From positions 310,001 through 374,000 of the forward strand of contig NZ_FWFT01000001.1 of assembly GCF_900172275.1 (NCBI RefSeq): DNA of 64,000 nt, given 5' to 3'. The stretch's first letter is position 1; the number at the start of each line of letters is the position of its first letter. Shown here one piece after another: positions 8,797-20,163 of the stretch. Position numbers and translations under genes: made by a program. The stretch is from Pseudooctadecabacter jejudonensis. Lineage in GTDB: Bacteria > Pseudomonadota > Alphaproteobacteria > Rhodobacterales > Rhodobacteraceae. Below the pieces are notes generated by a model, which saw only the letters and a program-made list of their open reading frames with translations, searched no databases and was not told the origin of the DNA.

Positions 8797-10259
8797 CCCA
8801 TATTCTTGCGATTGATCAGGGCACGACATCCAGCCGTGCGATCTTGTTCGATGACACTATGGCCGTCGCCCATGTGGCCCAGCAAGAGTTTACGCAGATT
8901 TACCCCCAATCGGGCTGGGTTGAACATGACGTAGAAGAGATTTGGGCAAGTGTTGTCGCGGTGTGCAAAGAGGTCGTGGCCAAGGCGGATGACATCGCCG
9001 CGATCGGCATCACCAACCAGCGCGAAACCACAATCGTGTGGGACCGTGAGACGGGCAAGCCCATCCACAACGCCATCGTCTGGCAGGACCGGCGCACCGC
9101 TAAGTTCTGCGAAGAGCTGCGCGCAGAAGGGTTCGAAGAGACAATCACCCATAAGACGGGGCTGTTGGCCGATCCGTATTTCAGCGCGACCAAGGTGCGC
9201 TATATCCTGCAAACCGTCGAAGGCGCGCAGGAAAAGGCCGAGGCCGGCAAGCTGGCCTTCGGCACTGTCGACAGCTTTTTGATCTGGCGTCTGACGGGCG
9301 GCAAACGGCATGTGACGGACGCCACCAATGCGGCGCGCACCATGCTGTATGACATTCGTGAGGGGCGCTGGTCTTCGACCATGTGTGATCGTCTGGGCAT
9401 CCCCATGTCCATGTTGCCCGAGGTGCTGGATTGCGCGGCTGATTTTGGCACCACAGATCTTTTTGGCCCCCAGCTGCCGATTTTGGGTGTGGCGGGTGAC
9501 CAGCAGGCAGCCACAATCGGACAGGCCTGTTTTGAGCCGGGCATGTTGAAATCCACCTATGGCACGGGGTGTTTTGCGCTGTTGAATACGGGCGAGGATT
9601 TGGTCCAAAGCCAAAACCGCCTGCTTGGGACAATTGCCTATCAGTTGGACGGCAAGACGACTTACGCGCTTGAGGGGTCGATCTTTATCGCGGGTGCGGT
9701 GGTGCAATGGCTGCGCGATGGCTTGGGCATTATTGCCAAGGCCGCCGACACGCATCCGCTCGCGGAAAAGGCGGACCCGTCGGTCGAATTGTATCTGGTG
9801 CCGGCCTTTACCGGGCTTGGTGCGCCCTATTGGGACGCCGACGCACGGGGTGCGATCTTTGGCCTGACCCGCAACGCAGGGCCCGAGGAGTTTGCGAAAG
9901 CGGCACTGGAAAGCGTCGGGTTCCAAACACGCGATCTGCTGGAGGCCATGCACGCGGATTGGTCGGGCGCGGCAGAGGGCACACTTCGAGTGGACGGCGG
10001 CATGTCGGCATCCGATTGGGCCATGCAGTTTCTTAGCGACATCATCGGCGCGCCCGTCGACAGACCAAAAGTGTTAGAGACAACGGCGCTTGGTGCGGCG
10101 TGGCTGGCGGGGATGCGGGCAGGGGTCTATCCCGCGCAGCAGGACTTTGCAGCCACCTGGGCACTGGATCAGCAGTTCACGCCCAAGATGGACGCAGCCG
10201 ACAAGGACCGCCGGTATGCGGGCTGGACGGATGCAATCGCCCGCACCAAAAGCGCATAA
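8793..10259 (+). CDS. glpK: Glycerol kinase
   Basis: A 488-residue FGGY-family carbohydrate kinase that phosphorylates glycerol to sn-glycerol 3-phosphate. The N-terminal ATP-binding signature [10 protein letters not shown], the substrate region ITNQRETT, and the C-terminal [18 protein letters not shown] motif are all typical of GlpK. Length matches the family. Its start codon overlaps the rlmE stop, so the two are probably expressed together although functionally unrelated; no glpF or glpD is next to it. Confidence 0.95.
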   Translation: MTHILAIDQGTTSSRAILFDDTMAVAHVAQQEFTQIYPQSGWVEHDVEEIWASVVAVCKEVVAKADDIAAIGITNQRETTIVWDRETGKPIHNAIVWQDRRTAKFCEELRAEGFEETITHKTGLLADPYFSATKVRYILQTVEGAQEKAEAGKLAFGTVDSFLIWRLTGGKRHVTDATNAARTMLYDIREGRWSSTMCDRLGIPMSMLPEVLDCAADFGTTDLFGPQLPILGVAGDQQAATIGQACFEPGMLKSTYGTGCFALLNTGEDLVQSQNRLLGTIAYQLDGKTTYALEGSIFIAGAVVQWLRDGLGIIAKAADTHPLAEKADPSVELYLVPAFTGLGAPYWDADARGAIFGLTRNAGPEEFAKAALESVGFQTRDLLEAMHADWSGAAEGTLRVDGGMSASDWAMQFLSDIIGAPVDRPKVLETTALGAAWLAGMRAGVYPAQQDFAATWALDQQFTPKMDAADKDRRYAGWTDAIARTKSA

Positions 10260-10271
10260 ACCGCGACGCTC

Positions 10272-10309
10272 ACCTTGCCACTTTTCGTCATGAGGAGGGT
10301 GGGCAAGGT
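10272..10309. terminator. Possible glpK terminator hairpin
   Basis: ACCTTGCC (10272-10279) can pair with GGCAAGGT (10302-10309) across a 22-base loop in the convergent gap after glpK. There is no T-run and the loop is long, so this is a weak call. Confidence 0.3.
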
Positions 10310-10333
10310 CGCGCGGCTTTGCGCAGGGCGGGA

Positions 10334-10528
10334 TCAGTCCAGGGTGCAGACGTCGACGCCATGGGGCAATGTGCTGACCACATGGCCTTGTTCTGTTTTG
10401 CGGACATCATAGCCGTAGCCGCGCAGTCGGAACTTCCATTCGCGGTCGGACAGGGCGCTTGCGCGTTCGTTCATCACGAAGGTGCGGACTTCGGACACGA
10501 TGGTCGCTGTGTTGCTAGTGAAATGCAT
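10334..10528 (-). CDS. Conserved small protein, unknown function
   Basis: A 64-residue reading frame with a good ribosome-binding site (GGAGAA, 8 bases before the ATG). The sequence is well composed (REWKFRLRGYGYDVRKTEQG then STLPHGVDVCTLD) and does not look like a shadow of another gene. It is basic in the middle and ends in a cysteine-containing tail. It sits convergent to glpK and on the same strand as the tRNA-Ser gene. I do not recognise a named family and give no function. Confidence 0.6.
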   Translation of the reverse strand: MHFTSNTATIVSEVRTFVMNERASALSDREWKFRLRGYGYDVRKTEQGHVVSTLPHGVDVCTLD

Positions 10529-10674
10529 TGTTCATTCTCCGATACCAATACTCATCTATTGGAGATGATTGTTTCCACCAATCGTGTTCGGAATTGGGCA
10601 ACGTAAAGGGCATTTGAAGACGTTTGTGGGGCGCGCAGACGGGCGCGTTCGACGTTCGATGCAAGAGGGTGATG

Positions 10675-10764
10675 TGGCAGAGAGACGGGGATTCGAACCC
10701 CGGGTACCCGTGAAGGTACAACGGATTTCGAATCCGCCCCGTTCGACCACTCCGGCACCTCTCC
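10675..10764 (-). tRNA. tRNA-Ser (anticodon CGA)
   Basis: A 90-nucleotide class II tRNA on the minus strand. The 7-bp acceptor stem begins GGAGAGG and ends with UCUCUCU, discriminator G and an encoded CCA. The anticodon stem GCGGA/UCCGU holds loop UUCGAAA, giving anticodon CGA for UCG codons. A long variable arm follows, and the T-arm is CGGGG-UUCGAAU-CCCCG. All features fit tRNA-Ser. Confidence 0.95.
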
Positions 10765-10916
10765 GCGCTGATCTGGTGTGATCGGGGGCGTGATACTGGC
10801 GGGGCGGGCTGCGTGCAAGAGGGCAGATGACTTATCTGTCAATCAAGCCAGCCGCCCCTTGGAAAGCCCTGCTGCGACACATATTGATATGTATGACCAG
10901 CAAAAGGATCACAGGC

Positions 10917-11747
10917 ATGTTTCGCACCACATTGACGGCCGCCGCCATGGGCGCAGTTCTGGCCATTGGCACCCCGGTTTTGGCCCAGGACGCCGAAATT
11001 GATGCGCTGTTCGAAGATCTGATGCTGGAAGACATCCTTTCGATCATGCGCGAAGAGGGCCTGAGCTACGGGGCCACGATCGGGCAGGATCTGTTTGCAG
11101 GACAACCCAGCGCCGAGTGGACGGCCACCGTTGAGAGGATATACGACTATGACGTCATGGTCGGCATGGTCCGAGAGGATTTTGGCGCCGCGTTGGAGGA
11201 CGTGGATTTGGCCCCGATCATCGCCTTTTTTGGATCCGACCAGGGCCAGACTATCGTCAGCCTTGAGGTTGGCGCACGCCGTGCGTTTCTGGATGAGGCC
11301 GTGGAGGCGGCCAGCGAAGAGGCCGCCGCCGCCGCGATGGCCAGCGAAGACCCCCGCATGGGGCTGGTTGAGGATTTTGTGACGATCAACAACCTGATCG
11401 AAACCAACGTCGCGGCCTCGCTGAACTCAAACCTCGCGTTTTATGGCGGGTTGGTCGATGGCGGTGCCTTTGGCGGGTCGTTGACAGAAGAGCAGATTTT
11501 GATAGACGTTTGGGGCCAAGAGGCTGAAATCCGCGCCAACACCACGCAATGGATCCATTCTTTCTTGTTCTTGGCCTATGCCCCCTTGGATGAGGCGGAT
11601 TTGCTGGCCTACATCGCGTTTTCTGAAACCGACGCGGGGGAAGAGATCAACCGCGCCATGTTTGTCAGCTTCGAGAGGTTGTTCAACGGGATCAGCCGGT
11701 CATTGGGCCGCGCTGCGGCCAATGAGATGACAAGCCAGGATCTGTAA
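10917..11747 (+). CDS. Secreted DUF2059-like protein
   Basis: A 276-residue exported protein. The chosen ATG has AAGGAT upstream and gives a signal peptide ending near TPVLA-QDAE; an ATG eight codons earlier is also possible. The mature part is helical and acidic, with the DUF2059 pattern (YASFS-like segment near residue 240, here LAYIAFSETDAG). A low-complexity helix EAASEEAAAAAMASEDP is present near residue 130. Function is unknown. It is convergent with the next lipoprotein gene, with two bases between their stop codons. Confidence 0.75.
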   Translation: MFRTTLTAAAMGAVLAIGTPVLAQDAEIDALFEDLMLEDILSIMREEGLSYGATIGQDLFAGQPSAEWTATVERIYDYDVMVGMVREDFGAALEDVDLAPIIAFFGSDQGQTIVSLEVGARRAFLDEAVEAASEEAAAAAMASEDPRMGLVEDFVTINNLIETNVAASLNSNLAFYGGLVDGGAFGGSLTEEQILIDVWGQEAEIRANTTQWIHSFLFLAYAPLDEADLLAYIAFSETDAGEEINRAMFVSFERLFNGISRSLGRAAANEMTSQDL

Positions 11748-11749
11748 AT

Positions 11750-12103
11750 CTACACGTTAGAGACCACCATGATCGCCGTGATCAGGGCGGCGTAATTGGT
11801 CTGATACAATGCGGCGTCCGATTGCATCTGCAGGGTGTGGGGCGCACGGACGGAGGCCGGGACGTTTGCCAGATCAAACGCCGCTGTCAGGGTCGGGCCG
11901 CCGCCTGCGCGCAAATCCGACATGAGTGCGGGGTGGTTGGTTTTCACGAAGACCTCAACCTTGGCGCGCCGGTTGGCGTAAGCGGCGTTGCCCACGGCAT
12001 TTGACACCGCGTTGAACGGCAAAAGAAGCGGATTGCCAAGGTGGTTGGCCTTATCGCTGCAGGCGGCTAGAAAACACAGACAAAGAAGGGCCGATTTGCG
12101 CAT
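11750..12103 (-). CDS. Small uncharacterised lipoprotein
   Basis: A 117-residue predicted lipoprotein: the start at 12103 gives MRKSALLCLCFLAAC with a lipobox LAAC and Cys15 as the lipidation site. The longer frame upstream has no supporting ribosome-binding site and would bury the signal. The rest (NAVGNAAYANRRAKVEVFVKTNHP, then a short helical end) shows no catalytic motif that I recognise. It is divergent from rplU, whose promoter must lie between them. Confidence 0.65.
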   Translation of the reverse strand: MRKSALLCLCFLAACSDKANHLGNPLLLPFNAVSNAVGNAAYANRRAKVEVFVKTNHPALMSDLRAGGGPTLTAAFDLANVPASVRAPHTLQMQSDAALYQTNYAALITAIMVVSNV

Positions 12104-12240
12104 GAAGATCGCCTCATATGGGTTGACTTGCAGGCGATTTGGCCAGATAAGCCGCCATCCGAGCAAGGCTTTGTTCGGGACATAAGCGAAAATTCGCCCC
12201 AGACGGGCGCGCTGTCCACGGGTTGCAGATGCGATGAACG

Positions 12241-12254
12241 CCTTGGAAACAAGG
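12241..12254 (+). promoter_or_regulatory. Hairpin in the rplU leader
   Basis: CCTTG-GAAA-CAAGG forms a 5-bp stem with a GNRA-type tetraloop 34 bases before the rplU start. It is short but neat and could be part of a leader structure of the ribosomal-protein operon; no known leader family is claimed. Confidence 0.3.
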
Positions 12255-12287
12255 GGCCCCAGAGACGCGATGGAAAAGGAAAAGACA

Positions 12288-13007
12288 ATGTTTGCGGTTC
12301 TTAAAACCGGTGGCAAGCAGTACCGAGTCGCCTCTGGCGACGTTCTGCGTATCGAGAAAATCGCAGCCGAGGCTGGCGATAAAGTTCAATTCAACGACGT
12401 TTTGATGGTCGGCAACACCGTGGGTGCTCCGCTGGTCGAAGACGCTGGCGTTCAGGCCGAGGTCATTGACCAGATCAAAGGCGAAAAGACGATCAACTTC
12501 GTCAAGCGTCGCCGGAAGCACTCCTCCAAGCGCACCAAGGGCCACCGTCAGCAGCTGACGCTGGTTCGCATCACCGACATCCTTGAAAAGGGTGCTGGGA
12601 AATCCGGTGTCATGGCGGCTGTTGCCGGTGCGGGCTTTATGTCTGCGGCGATGATGGAACGCGCAAACGCCAAAGGCGCGCCGACGTCTGAAAAGGCTGC
12701 AGCTGCGGCTGAACGTGCGTCCGCCCCCAAGAAAGCGGCACCTGCCAAGAAAGCAGCCCCCGCCAAGACGGCCGAGCCCGCAAAGGCGGCTGAAGCCCCC
12801 GCAGCGGCAGGCGCAGATGACCTCAAGGAGCTGAGCGGCGTTGGCCCAGCCCTGGAGAAAAAGCTGCACGCATCCGGCATCACAACATTCGCCCAGATCG
12901 CAGCCTGGACAGAGGCCGACGTTGAGGAGTTCGGCGAAAAGCTGTCCTTCAAAGGCCGGATCGAGCGTGAAGGCTGGATTGAGCAAGCCAAGAAACTGGC
13001 GAAGTAA
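12288..13007 (+). CDS. rplU: Ribosomal protein L21 with C-terminal helix-hairpin-helix domain
   Basis: A 239-residue protein, more than twice the roughly 103 residues of bacterial L21. Residues 1-103 are a normal L21 ([13 protein letters not shown], then [16 protein letters not shown] near 85). An Ala/Lys/Pro-rich linker follows (about 135-177, repeated [13 protein letters not shown]). The C-terminus (about 178-239) reads [21 protein letters not shown] and is a helix-hairpin-helix module of the kind found in DNA- or RNA-binding proteins. The ATG at 12288 has AAAGGA upstream. rpmA follows after 23 bases. Confidence 0.92.
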   Translation: MFAVLKTGGKQYRVASGDVLRIEKIAAEAGDKVQFNDVLMVGNTVGAPLVEDAGVQAEVIDQIKGEKTINFVKRRRKHSSKRTKGHRQQLTLVRITDILEKGAGKSGVMAAVAGAGFMSAAMMERANAKGAPTSEKAAAAAERASAPKKAAPAKKAAPAKTAEPAKAAEAPAAAGADDLKELSGVGPALEKKLHASGITTFAQIAAWTEADVEEFGEKLSFKGRIEREGWIEQAKKLAK

Positions 13008-13030
13008 GTTCGAGATTTAGGAGATCCCCA

Positions 13031-13300
13031 ATGGCACATAAAAAAGCAGGCGGTTCATCCCGTAACGGTCGCGACTCAGCCGGTCGCCGCCTTGGCATCA
13101 AGAAGTTCGGTGGCGAAGCCGTCATCCCAGGCAACATCATTGCACGTCAGCGTGGCAACAAGTGGTGGCCAGGTGAGGGCGTCGGCGAAGGCAAGGATCA
13201 CACGATCTTTGCAACCGTCGAAGGCGCCGTGTCCTTCCGCAAGGGTTTCAAGGGCCGCACGTATATTTCCGTGATGCCGGTGGCCGAGGCCGCTGAATAA
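13031..13300 (+). CDS. rpmA: Ribosomal protein L27
   Basis: An 89-residue L27 of the 50S subunit, beginning [20 protein letters not shown], the canonical N-terminus that reaches into the peptidyl-transferase centre. No N-terminal propeptide is present. AGGAG precedes the ATG. It is the second gene of the rplU-rpmA operon and is followed by a strong terminator. Confidence 0.97.
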   Translation: MAHKKAGGSSRNGRDSAGRRLGIKKFGGEAVIPGNIIARQRGNKWWPGEGVGEGKDHTIFATVEGAVSFRKGFKGRTYISVMPVAEAAE

Positions 13301-13324
13301 CCGAACCCATAGGTTTTGAAAAAT

Positions 13325-13355
13325 AAAAGGGGTCGGTGCAAACCGGCCCCTTTTT
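13325..13355 (+). terminator. Rho-independent terminator of rplU-rpmA
   Basis: AAAAGGGG-T-CGG pairs with CCG-G-CCCCTTTT around a short loop and is followed by five Ts. It lies 24 bases after the rpmA stop. The acetyltransferase gene starts only 30 bases further on. Confidence 0.88.
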
Positions 13356-13384
13356 CGTTGCCGCTGCAAGGGAAGGAGGGCGTC

Positions 13385-13933
13385 ATGACACGAAACACTG
13401 CACAGCCCGTCCTGACGTCGGGGGATGTGTCCTTGCGCAGGGTGACACACGACGACGTCGCAGACCGGTTTGCCCTGGGTCGATCGGCTGAGATCCTGAA
13501 GGGCTATGGCGTCGATGCCGCAGAGATGGGGCCCTACACCCACGACGATGCGAAGGCGTGGGTGGCCGCCCATGTGGATAAGGATCATGCTTTTGCCATT
13601 GATCACCGTGGCGCGCTGACCGGTGTTGTGTTTTTGCATTCCCTCGATGAGACCGACAAACGTGCGATATTGGCCGTGGGACTGTTGGATGAGGCCAAAC
13701 TTGATCAGGGCATCGGGGAGGCTGCGATCCGGCTGATCCTGGGTTACGCGTTTGATACATTGGGTCTGCACCGCGTGGCGTTGCGGGTGCTGGATGACAA
13801 CGCCCGCGCCATCGCCTGTTACCGCAAGTTGGGATTTGTGGAGGAAGGCCGTCTTCGTGAAAACGCCCTCGTGGCGGGCCGGTGGCAGGACGACATCATG
13901 ATGGGCCTGTTGGCGTCGGAGTTTCCCGCATGA
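13385..13933 (+). CDS. GNAT-family N-acetyltransferase (RimJ/RimL-like)
   Basis: A 182-residue GCN5-related acetyltransferase. The acetyl-CoA-binding loop is seen as DQGIGEAAIRLILGYAF near residue 110, followed by LHRVALRVLDDNARAIACYRKLGF, typical of ribosomal-protein or amino-group acetyltransferases. AAGGAGG precedes the ATG. It is the first of three overlapping genes (GNAT, LysE, GNAT) joined by ATGA overlaps between the ribosomal genes and obgE. Substrate unknown. Confidence 0.85.
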   Translation: MTRNTAQPVLTSGDVSLRRVTHDDVADRFALGRSAEILKGYGVDAAEMGPYTHDDAKAWVAAHVDKDHAFAIDHRGALTGVVFLHSLDETDKRAILAVGLLDEAKLDQGIGEAAIRLILGYAFDTLGLHRVALRVLDDNARAIACYRKLGFVEEGRLRENALVAGRWQDDIMMGLLASEFPA

Positions 13934-14538
13934 GCGTTGCGATCTTGCCATTTCTGACCTTCGCGGCCAGCCAAGTGGGCACGCCGGGCCCTGCCAATAT
14001 GGTGCTGCTGACAACGGGCGCGCGGTTCGGGCTGCGTCGTGCGTTGCCTTTCGTGGTGGGTGTGGCATTCGGCAAACAGTTGATCATCTGGCCGTTGGGC
14101 TTTGGCCTGATGGCGGTGCAGGAAGACTATCCGCTGGTGTTTGATATCCTGAAATGGGTGTCGGTGGCCTACATCCTTTATCTGGCGTGGCGTGTGGCTG
14201 GGATGCGACTAACCGTCGGCCAAGCCGACGACCAGCCGCCCGGCTTTCTGGCCGGACTGATCGTGCATCCGCTGAACCCCAAAGCCTGGGGCATGATCAC
14301 GACCGGGTTCACAACCTTCGTGAGCGCGGGCACCCCCCCCTTGCAGGCCACCGCCACCATCGCCATCTGTTTGTTGGGTCTACAAATCCTGCTGCACCCG
14401 ATCTGGACCTTCGCGGGGCAGACCATTGCAGCGGGCGTGGCTGGCAAACCGGCGGAGCGGTATTTGATGTGGACACTGGCGGCCCTGACGGTGGCGTCGG
14501 TGATCTATGCGCTATTCGGAGGAGGACGCGCACCATGA
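13930..14538 (+). CDS. LysE-family amino-acid exporter
   Basis: A 202-residue, roughly six-helix membrane protein of the LysE/RhtB superfamily. The signature TPGPANMVLLTTGARFGLRRALPFVVG is in the N-terminal region (residues 17-45), with NPKAWGM near 115, both hallmarks of the family. Start and stop overlap the flanking acetyltransferase genes by four bases each. Expected role is efflux of amino acids or derivatives; substrate cannot be predicted. Confidence 0.88.
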   Translation: MSVAILPFLTFAASQVGTPGPANMVLLTTGARFGLRRALPFVVGVAFGKQLIIWPLGFGLMAVQEDYPLVFDILKWVSVAYILYLAWRVAGMRLTVGQADDQPPGFLAGLIVHPLNPKAWGMITTGFTTFVSAGTPPLQATATIAICLLGLQILLHPIWTFAGQTIAAGVAGKPAERYLMWTLAALTVASVIYALFGGGRAP

Positions 14539-15098
14539 CAGCACAACTTCAAATCCAGACGGATGATGCATGCCCGCAAATGACGATGACAGCGGACAGG
14601 TTCAATCTGCGGGCCTTGCGGGCCTCTGATGCGGGGCTTTTGGGGATGTATCTGGGTGACGTGCGCGTGGCAGACATGACCCGCCAGATCCCCAATCCGC
14701 TGCCACCGGATTATGTGACGAATATGATCACGCGCGCCAACGCGCCCGATCGGTCTGAGGATTTTTGGGCCATCGACGGCAGCGCTCAGGGCCATGCCGA
14801 GGTGATGGGCCTATTGAAACTCAACCGTCTGGACCGCAACCAATCCGAAATCCGCTATTGGGTGGCGCCAGCCTTTTGGAACAGCGGCATCGCATCGGAG
14901 GCTGTGGCCTGTGTGTTGGCCGCCAACCCGCAAGGTGCTTGCGATATTTATGCGGAAGTTTTTCAGGACAACCCCACATCGGCCCGCGTGCTGACCAATG
15001 CGGGCTTTGCCTATCTGGGTGACGCGGAAACCTTTAGCGTGGCGCGCGGCGCGGTGATCCCCACGTGGACCTATGTGCGCAAGATGGGCACGGCTTGA
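14535..15098 (+). CDS. GNAT-family N-acetyltransferase
   Basis: A 187-residue acetyltransferase of the RimJ/RimL type. The acceptor-side strand (FNLRALRASDAGLLGMYLGD) and the EIRYWVAPAFWNSGIASEAV cofactor loop are recognisable, as is the final DNPTSARVLTNAGFAYLG. The glycine-rich CoA loop is weaker than usual (NSGIASEA in place of GxGxGxA). It overlaps the LysE gene stop. Substrate unknown. Confidence 0.82.
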   Translation: MTAQLQIQTDDACPQMTMTADRFNLRALRASDAGLLGMYLGDVRVADMTRQIPNPLPPDYVTNMITRANAPDRSEDFWAIDGSAQGHAEVMGLLKLNRLDRNQSEIRYWVAPAFWNSGIASEAVACVLAANPQGACDIYAEVFQDNPTSARVLTNAGFAYLGDAETFSVARGAVIPTWTYVRKMGTA

Positions 15099-15132
15099 GA
15101 CACGCAGCGGTTTCGCGTATCGCGTGGCCTGA

Positions 15133-17282
<2,150 letters not shown>

Positions 17283-18548
17283 ATGAAAGACGACATGAAT
17301 ATCAACGCCCTGATGGCCGACATCGGCGCACGGGCAAAAGCGGCGAGTGCCATTCTGGCCACCGCCACCGCCGACCGCAAACATGCCGCCCTTATTGGCG
17401 CGGCTGAGGCCGTTTGGGCCAACCGGCAGGACATAATCGATGCCAACGCCGAGGATTTGGTGTTTGGTGAGGAAAAGGGCCTGTCCGCGGCCATGATGGA
17501 CCGGCTAATGCTGGATGAAGACCGCATTCGCGGCATTGTGGACGCCCTGCGCGCGGTGGCGGAACAGGCAGATCCTGTGGGTGCAGTGCTTGAGGAATGG
17601 GAGCAGCCCACGGGCCTGAAAATCCGACGTGTGCGCACACCCCTTGGCGTTATTGGCGTCATTTACGAAAGCCGTCCAAATGTGACGGCAGACGCCGGCG
17701 CGCTGTGTTTGAAGGCCGGCAATGCGGTGATCCTGCGCGGCGGGTCGGAGAGCTTCCATTCCTCCCGCGCGATCCACGCCTGCCTGCAACAGGGCCTTCG
17801 CGAGGCGGGATTGCCTGAGGATTCGGTACAGCTGGTGCCCACACGTGACCGCGCGGCGGTGCAGCAAATGTTGACCATGACGGACACGATTGATGTGATC
17901 GTGCCCCGTGGTGGCGAGGGCCTTGTGGGGCTTGTCCAACGTGAGGCGCGGGTGCCGGTGTTCGCCCACCTAGAGGGGATTTGCCATATCTATGTGGGCA
18001 AAACGGCCGATAAGAACATGGCGGAACGCATTGTTTTGAATGCCAAAACCCGCCGGACGGGTATTTGTGGCGCGATGGAATGTCTGCTGATGGACTGGCA
18101 GTATTACACCCAACACGGCGCCCATCTGATTGAGGCGCTGATGGCCAAGGGTGTTGAGGTCCGTACGACTGGCAAGCTGCTGGAGACCCCAGGCACGGTT
18201 GAGGCGGCCCCGGATGATTTCGGACGTGAGTTTCTGGATATGATCGTGGCGGTGAAACTGGTCGATGGGTTGGACGAGGCCATTGATCACATCCAGACCT
18301 ATGGGTCCAACCACACGGACGCCATCATCAGCGAAGATCCGGTCGCGGTAGAGACGTTCTTTAACCGTCTCGACAGTGCGATCCTGATGCATAATGCATC
18401 CACCCAGTTTGCCGATGGCGGTGAATTCGGCATGGGGGGCGAAATCGGCATTGCGACGGGCAAAATGCACGCCCGCGGGCCGGTTGGGGCGGCGCAACTG
18501 ACCAGTTTCAAGTATCTGGTGTCCGGCGGCGGGGCTGTGCGCGCCTAA
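17283..18548 (+). CDS. proA: Glutamate-5-semialdehyde dehydrogenase
   Basis: A 421-residue NADPH-dependent gamma-glutamyl phosphate reductase, second step of proline synthesis. Family marks include [29 protein letters not shown], the nucleophile cysteine in [12 protein letters not shown], and [23 protein letters not shown]. The ATG directly follows the proB TGA, so ProB and ProA are made together, as needed for channeling of the labile acyl phosphate. Convergent with chpT, one base apart. Confidence 0.96.
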   Translation: MKDDMNINALMADIGARAKAASAILATATADRKHAALIGAAEAVWANRQDIIDANAEDLVFGEEKGLSAAMMDRLMLDEDRIRGIVDALRAVAEQADPVGAVLEEWEQPTGLKIRRVRTPLGVIGVIYESRPNVTADAGALCLKAGNAVILRGGSESFHSSRAIHACLQQGLREAGLPEDSVQLVPTRDRAAVQQMLTMTDTIDVIVPRGGEGLVGLVQREARVPVFAHLEGICHIYVGKTADKNMAERIVLNAKTRRTGICGAMECLLMDWQYYTQHGAHLIEALMAKGVEVRTTGKLLETPGTVEAAPDDFGREFLDMIVAVKLVDGLDEAIDHIQTYGSNHTDAIISEDPVAVETFFNRLDSAILMHNASTQFADGGEFGMGGEIGIATGKMHARGPVGAAQLTSFKYLVSGGGAVRA

Positions 18549-18549
18549 G

Positions 18550-19137
18550 TCAGAACTGGATCTTGACCCAATCGGCCCCATGGCTGAGGGACAAGATCCG
18601 GCTTGCCTCTGCCGACATTTCCGGCAGCACACCGAAATGCACCTGCGCGGGGGTCAGCTCCTCTGGGCAGATGTTCTTGCTCAGCGGGACCCAAAGAGCG
18701 GGATCAAGGTTCAAACGGTCGTGCTGGGTTTGGATCGTCCACGTGTCGCCATCGTAATCGACCGTGATATCGCCCCCCATGGGCAGGGCGGTTTCCACGC
18801 ACATCATCGACAGCAAAGCCACTCGCGCATCGCGGCGACTGGTGCTGCCACTGACATTCCACGAATAACTAAGGCGGCCACCACGGGCGATGGCCTCAAG
18901 CGTGCCCAGAATTTCAGTCCGTGACACAAGCTGATCGGCTGAGGCCGCACCAAAGGCCAAGCGCAGGAATTTCAGACGTGCGGTTGCGTTTTCGACACTG
19001 TCGCCCACCAGGTTCATCTCAGGGCCTTCGGCCACACCCGCAAGGCCCAGCAGTTCAAACCCATTGCTGATCGCGCCCAATGGGTTAATGAGGTCGTGGC
19101 AAATACGAGAGCCAATGAGGGCGTTTAGGTTTGGCAC
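18550..19137 (-). CDS. chpT: Histidine phosphotransferase of the CtrA phosphorelay
   Basis: A 195-residue ChpT-like protein. The phospho-accepting histidine is His14 in SRICHDLINPLGAISNG, followed by FELLG and a degenerate ATPase-like domain (NATARLKFLRLAFGA). In alphaproteobacteria ChpT passes phosphate from CckA to CtrA and CpdR. I chose a GTG at 19137 because CGGAG lies 6 bases upstream and it gives the usual N-terminus. The start is only 19 bases from the divergent DUF3553 gene, so their 5' control regions must extend into each other. Confidence 0.85.
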   Translation of the reverse strand: MPNLNALIGSRICHDLINPLGAISNGFELLGLAGVAEGPEMNLVGDSVENATARLKFLRLAFGAASADQLVSRTEILGTLEAIARGGRLSYSWNVSGSTSRRDARVALLSMMCVETALPMGGDITVDYDGDTWTIQTQHDRLNLDPALWVPLSKNICPEELTPAQVHFGVLPEMSAEASRILSLSHGADWVKIQF

Positions 19138-19156
19138 AGGAGGCTCCGTCTCAGAT

Positions 19157-19333
19157 ATGCAACACTCATTATTCCAGCCCGGTATGATCGTAAGACATCC
19201 ACAGAAGTCAGACTGGGGTGAAGGACAGGTACAATCGTCCGTTGGTGGTAAAGTTACGATCAATTTTCAAAATGTAGGAAAAGTCGTCATTAACGAGGCC
19301 GAAGTCTTGCTGACGATTGTCTCTTTTCCCTAA
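19157..19333 (+). CDS. DUF3553-like small protein
   Basis: A 58-residue protein beginning MQHSLFQPGMIVRHPQKSDWG, then GEGQVQSSVGGKVTINFQ and GKVVIN. This compact all-beta pattern matches DUF3553, related in look to the small SH3-like CarD/UvrD-type tails (GxxVxHPxxxxWGxGxV). Such domains often contact nucleic acid or RNA polymerase, but the function here is not known. It is divergent from chpT. Confidence 0.75.
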   Translation: MQHSLFQPGMIVRHPQKSDWGEGQVQSSVGGKVTINFQNVGKVVINEAEVLLTIVSFP

Positions 19334-19407
19334 CACTTCCAACAGAGTATGTAAGTCATGATTAACAATCAAGTGGTCGTGAAAGAATATTGCGCCCAAA
19401 GTGAAAG

Positions 19408-20163
19408 ATGATGGAACGCCGTCCCAGATTCTCTGCCCGTCTTGCGTCCTGCCCAGACGAAGTGGCAGCGGCGCAAAGGCTGCGATACTCCGTTTTTGTT
19501 GAGGAAATGGGGGCAGATGGCCCCATGGTGGATCATCCGAACAGGCGAGAGATTGACGCCTTCGACGCTCATTGTGAGCAGTTGATTTTGGTGGACCAGT
19601 CGCGGGCCGCAGATGATCAGGTGGTCGGCGTTTACCGCCTTATGGATAACGCCGCCGCGAGGGCCGCTGGTGGGTTTTATTCTGAGGAGGAGTTTGATTT
19701 GACGCGGCTTCACGCCTCGGGGCGGGCGATGTTGGAATTGGGCCGCACCTGTCTGCATCCGGACTATCGGGGGGGCACCGCGATGCTTGTAATGTGGCAG
19801 GCGTTGGCCCGACAAATCGACGCCAGAGGGGTTGAGGTGTTGTTCGGCGCGGCCAGTTTTCATGGCACCGATCTGCACAGCTTGGCCCCTGCGTTGCATC
19901 GGTTGTGGCAAGACCACATGGCGCCTGAAGCATTGCGCGTCACTGCCCGCGGCGGGGCGGTGGTGCCGGATGTGAAAGACATCGACCGGATCGCCGCCAT
20001 GAAACAGGTCCCCGCCTTGATCAAAGCCTATTTGCGTCTTGGCGGGGTCGTGGGGCAGGGTGTTTTCGTGGATCAGCCGTTCAACACAACGGATGTCTGT
20101 TTGATTTTGGACCTTGCCGCCATGTCTGCGCGGCAAAAGGCTATTTATGGGGCGCGGGCATGA
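19408..20163 (+). CDS. olsB: L-ornithine N-alpha-acyltransferase
   Basis: A 251-residue GNAT-fold acyltransferase. Conserved OlsB features are visible: AAAQRLRYSVFVEEMGADG, DAFDAHCEQLILVD, VVGVYRLM, and ELGRTCLHPDYRGGTAMLVMWQA. It should attach a 3-hydroxyacyl group from acyl-ACP to ornithine, giving lyso-ornithine lipid. olsA follows with an ATGA overlap, so both steps of ornithine-lipid synthesis are encoded together. Two adjacent ATGs begin the frame; either may be used. Confidence 0.88.
   Translation: MMERRPRFSARLASCPDEVAAAQRLRYSVFVEEMGADGPMVDHPNRREIDAFDAHCEQLILVDQSRAADDQVVGVYRLMDNAAARAAGGFYSEEEFDLTRLHASGRAMLELGRTCLHPDYRGGTAMLVMWQALARQIDARGVEVLFGAASFHGTDLHSLAPALHRLWQDHMAPEALRVTARGGAVVPDVKDIDRIAAMKQVPALIKAYLRLGGVVGQGVFVDQPFNTTDVCLILDLAAMSARQKAIYGARA

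Noticed and set aside
9181-9633. Many long minus-strand frames inside glpK and other GC-rich genes
   Set aside because: High-GC sequence gives long stop-free antisense frames; none has a family signature or a ribosome-binding site.
10552-10842. A 96-residue minus-strand reading frame over the tRNA-Ser gene
   Set aside because: It crosses the whole tRNA gene and its start has no ribosome-binding site; the coding look is an artefact of GC-rich sequence.
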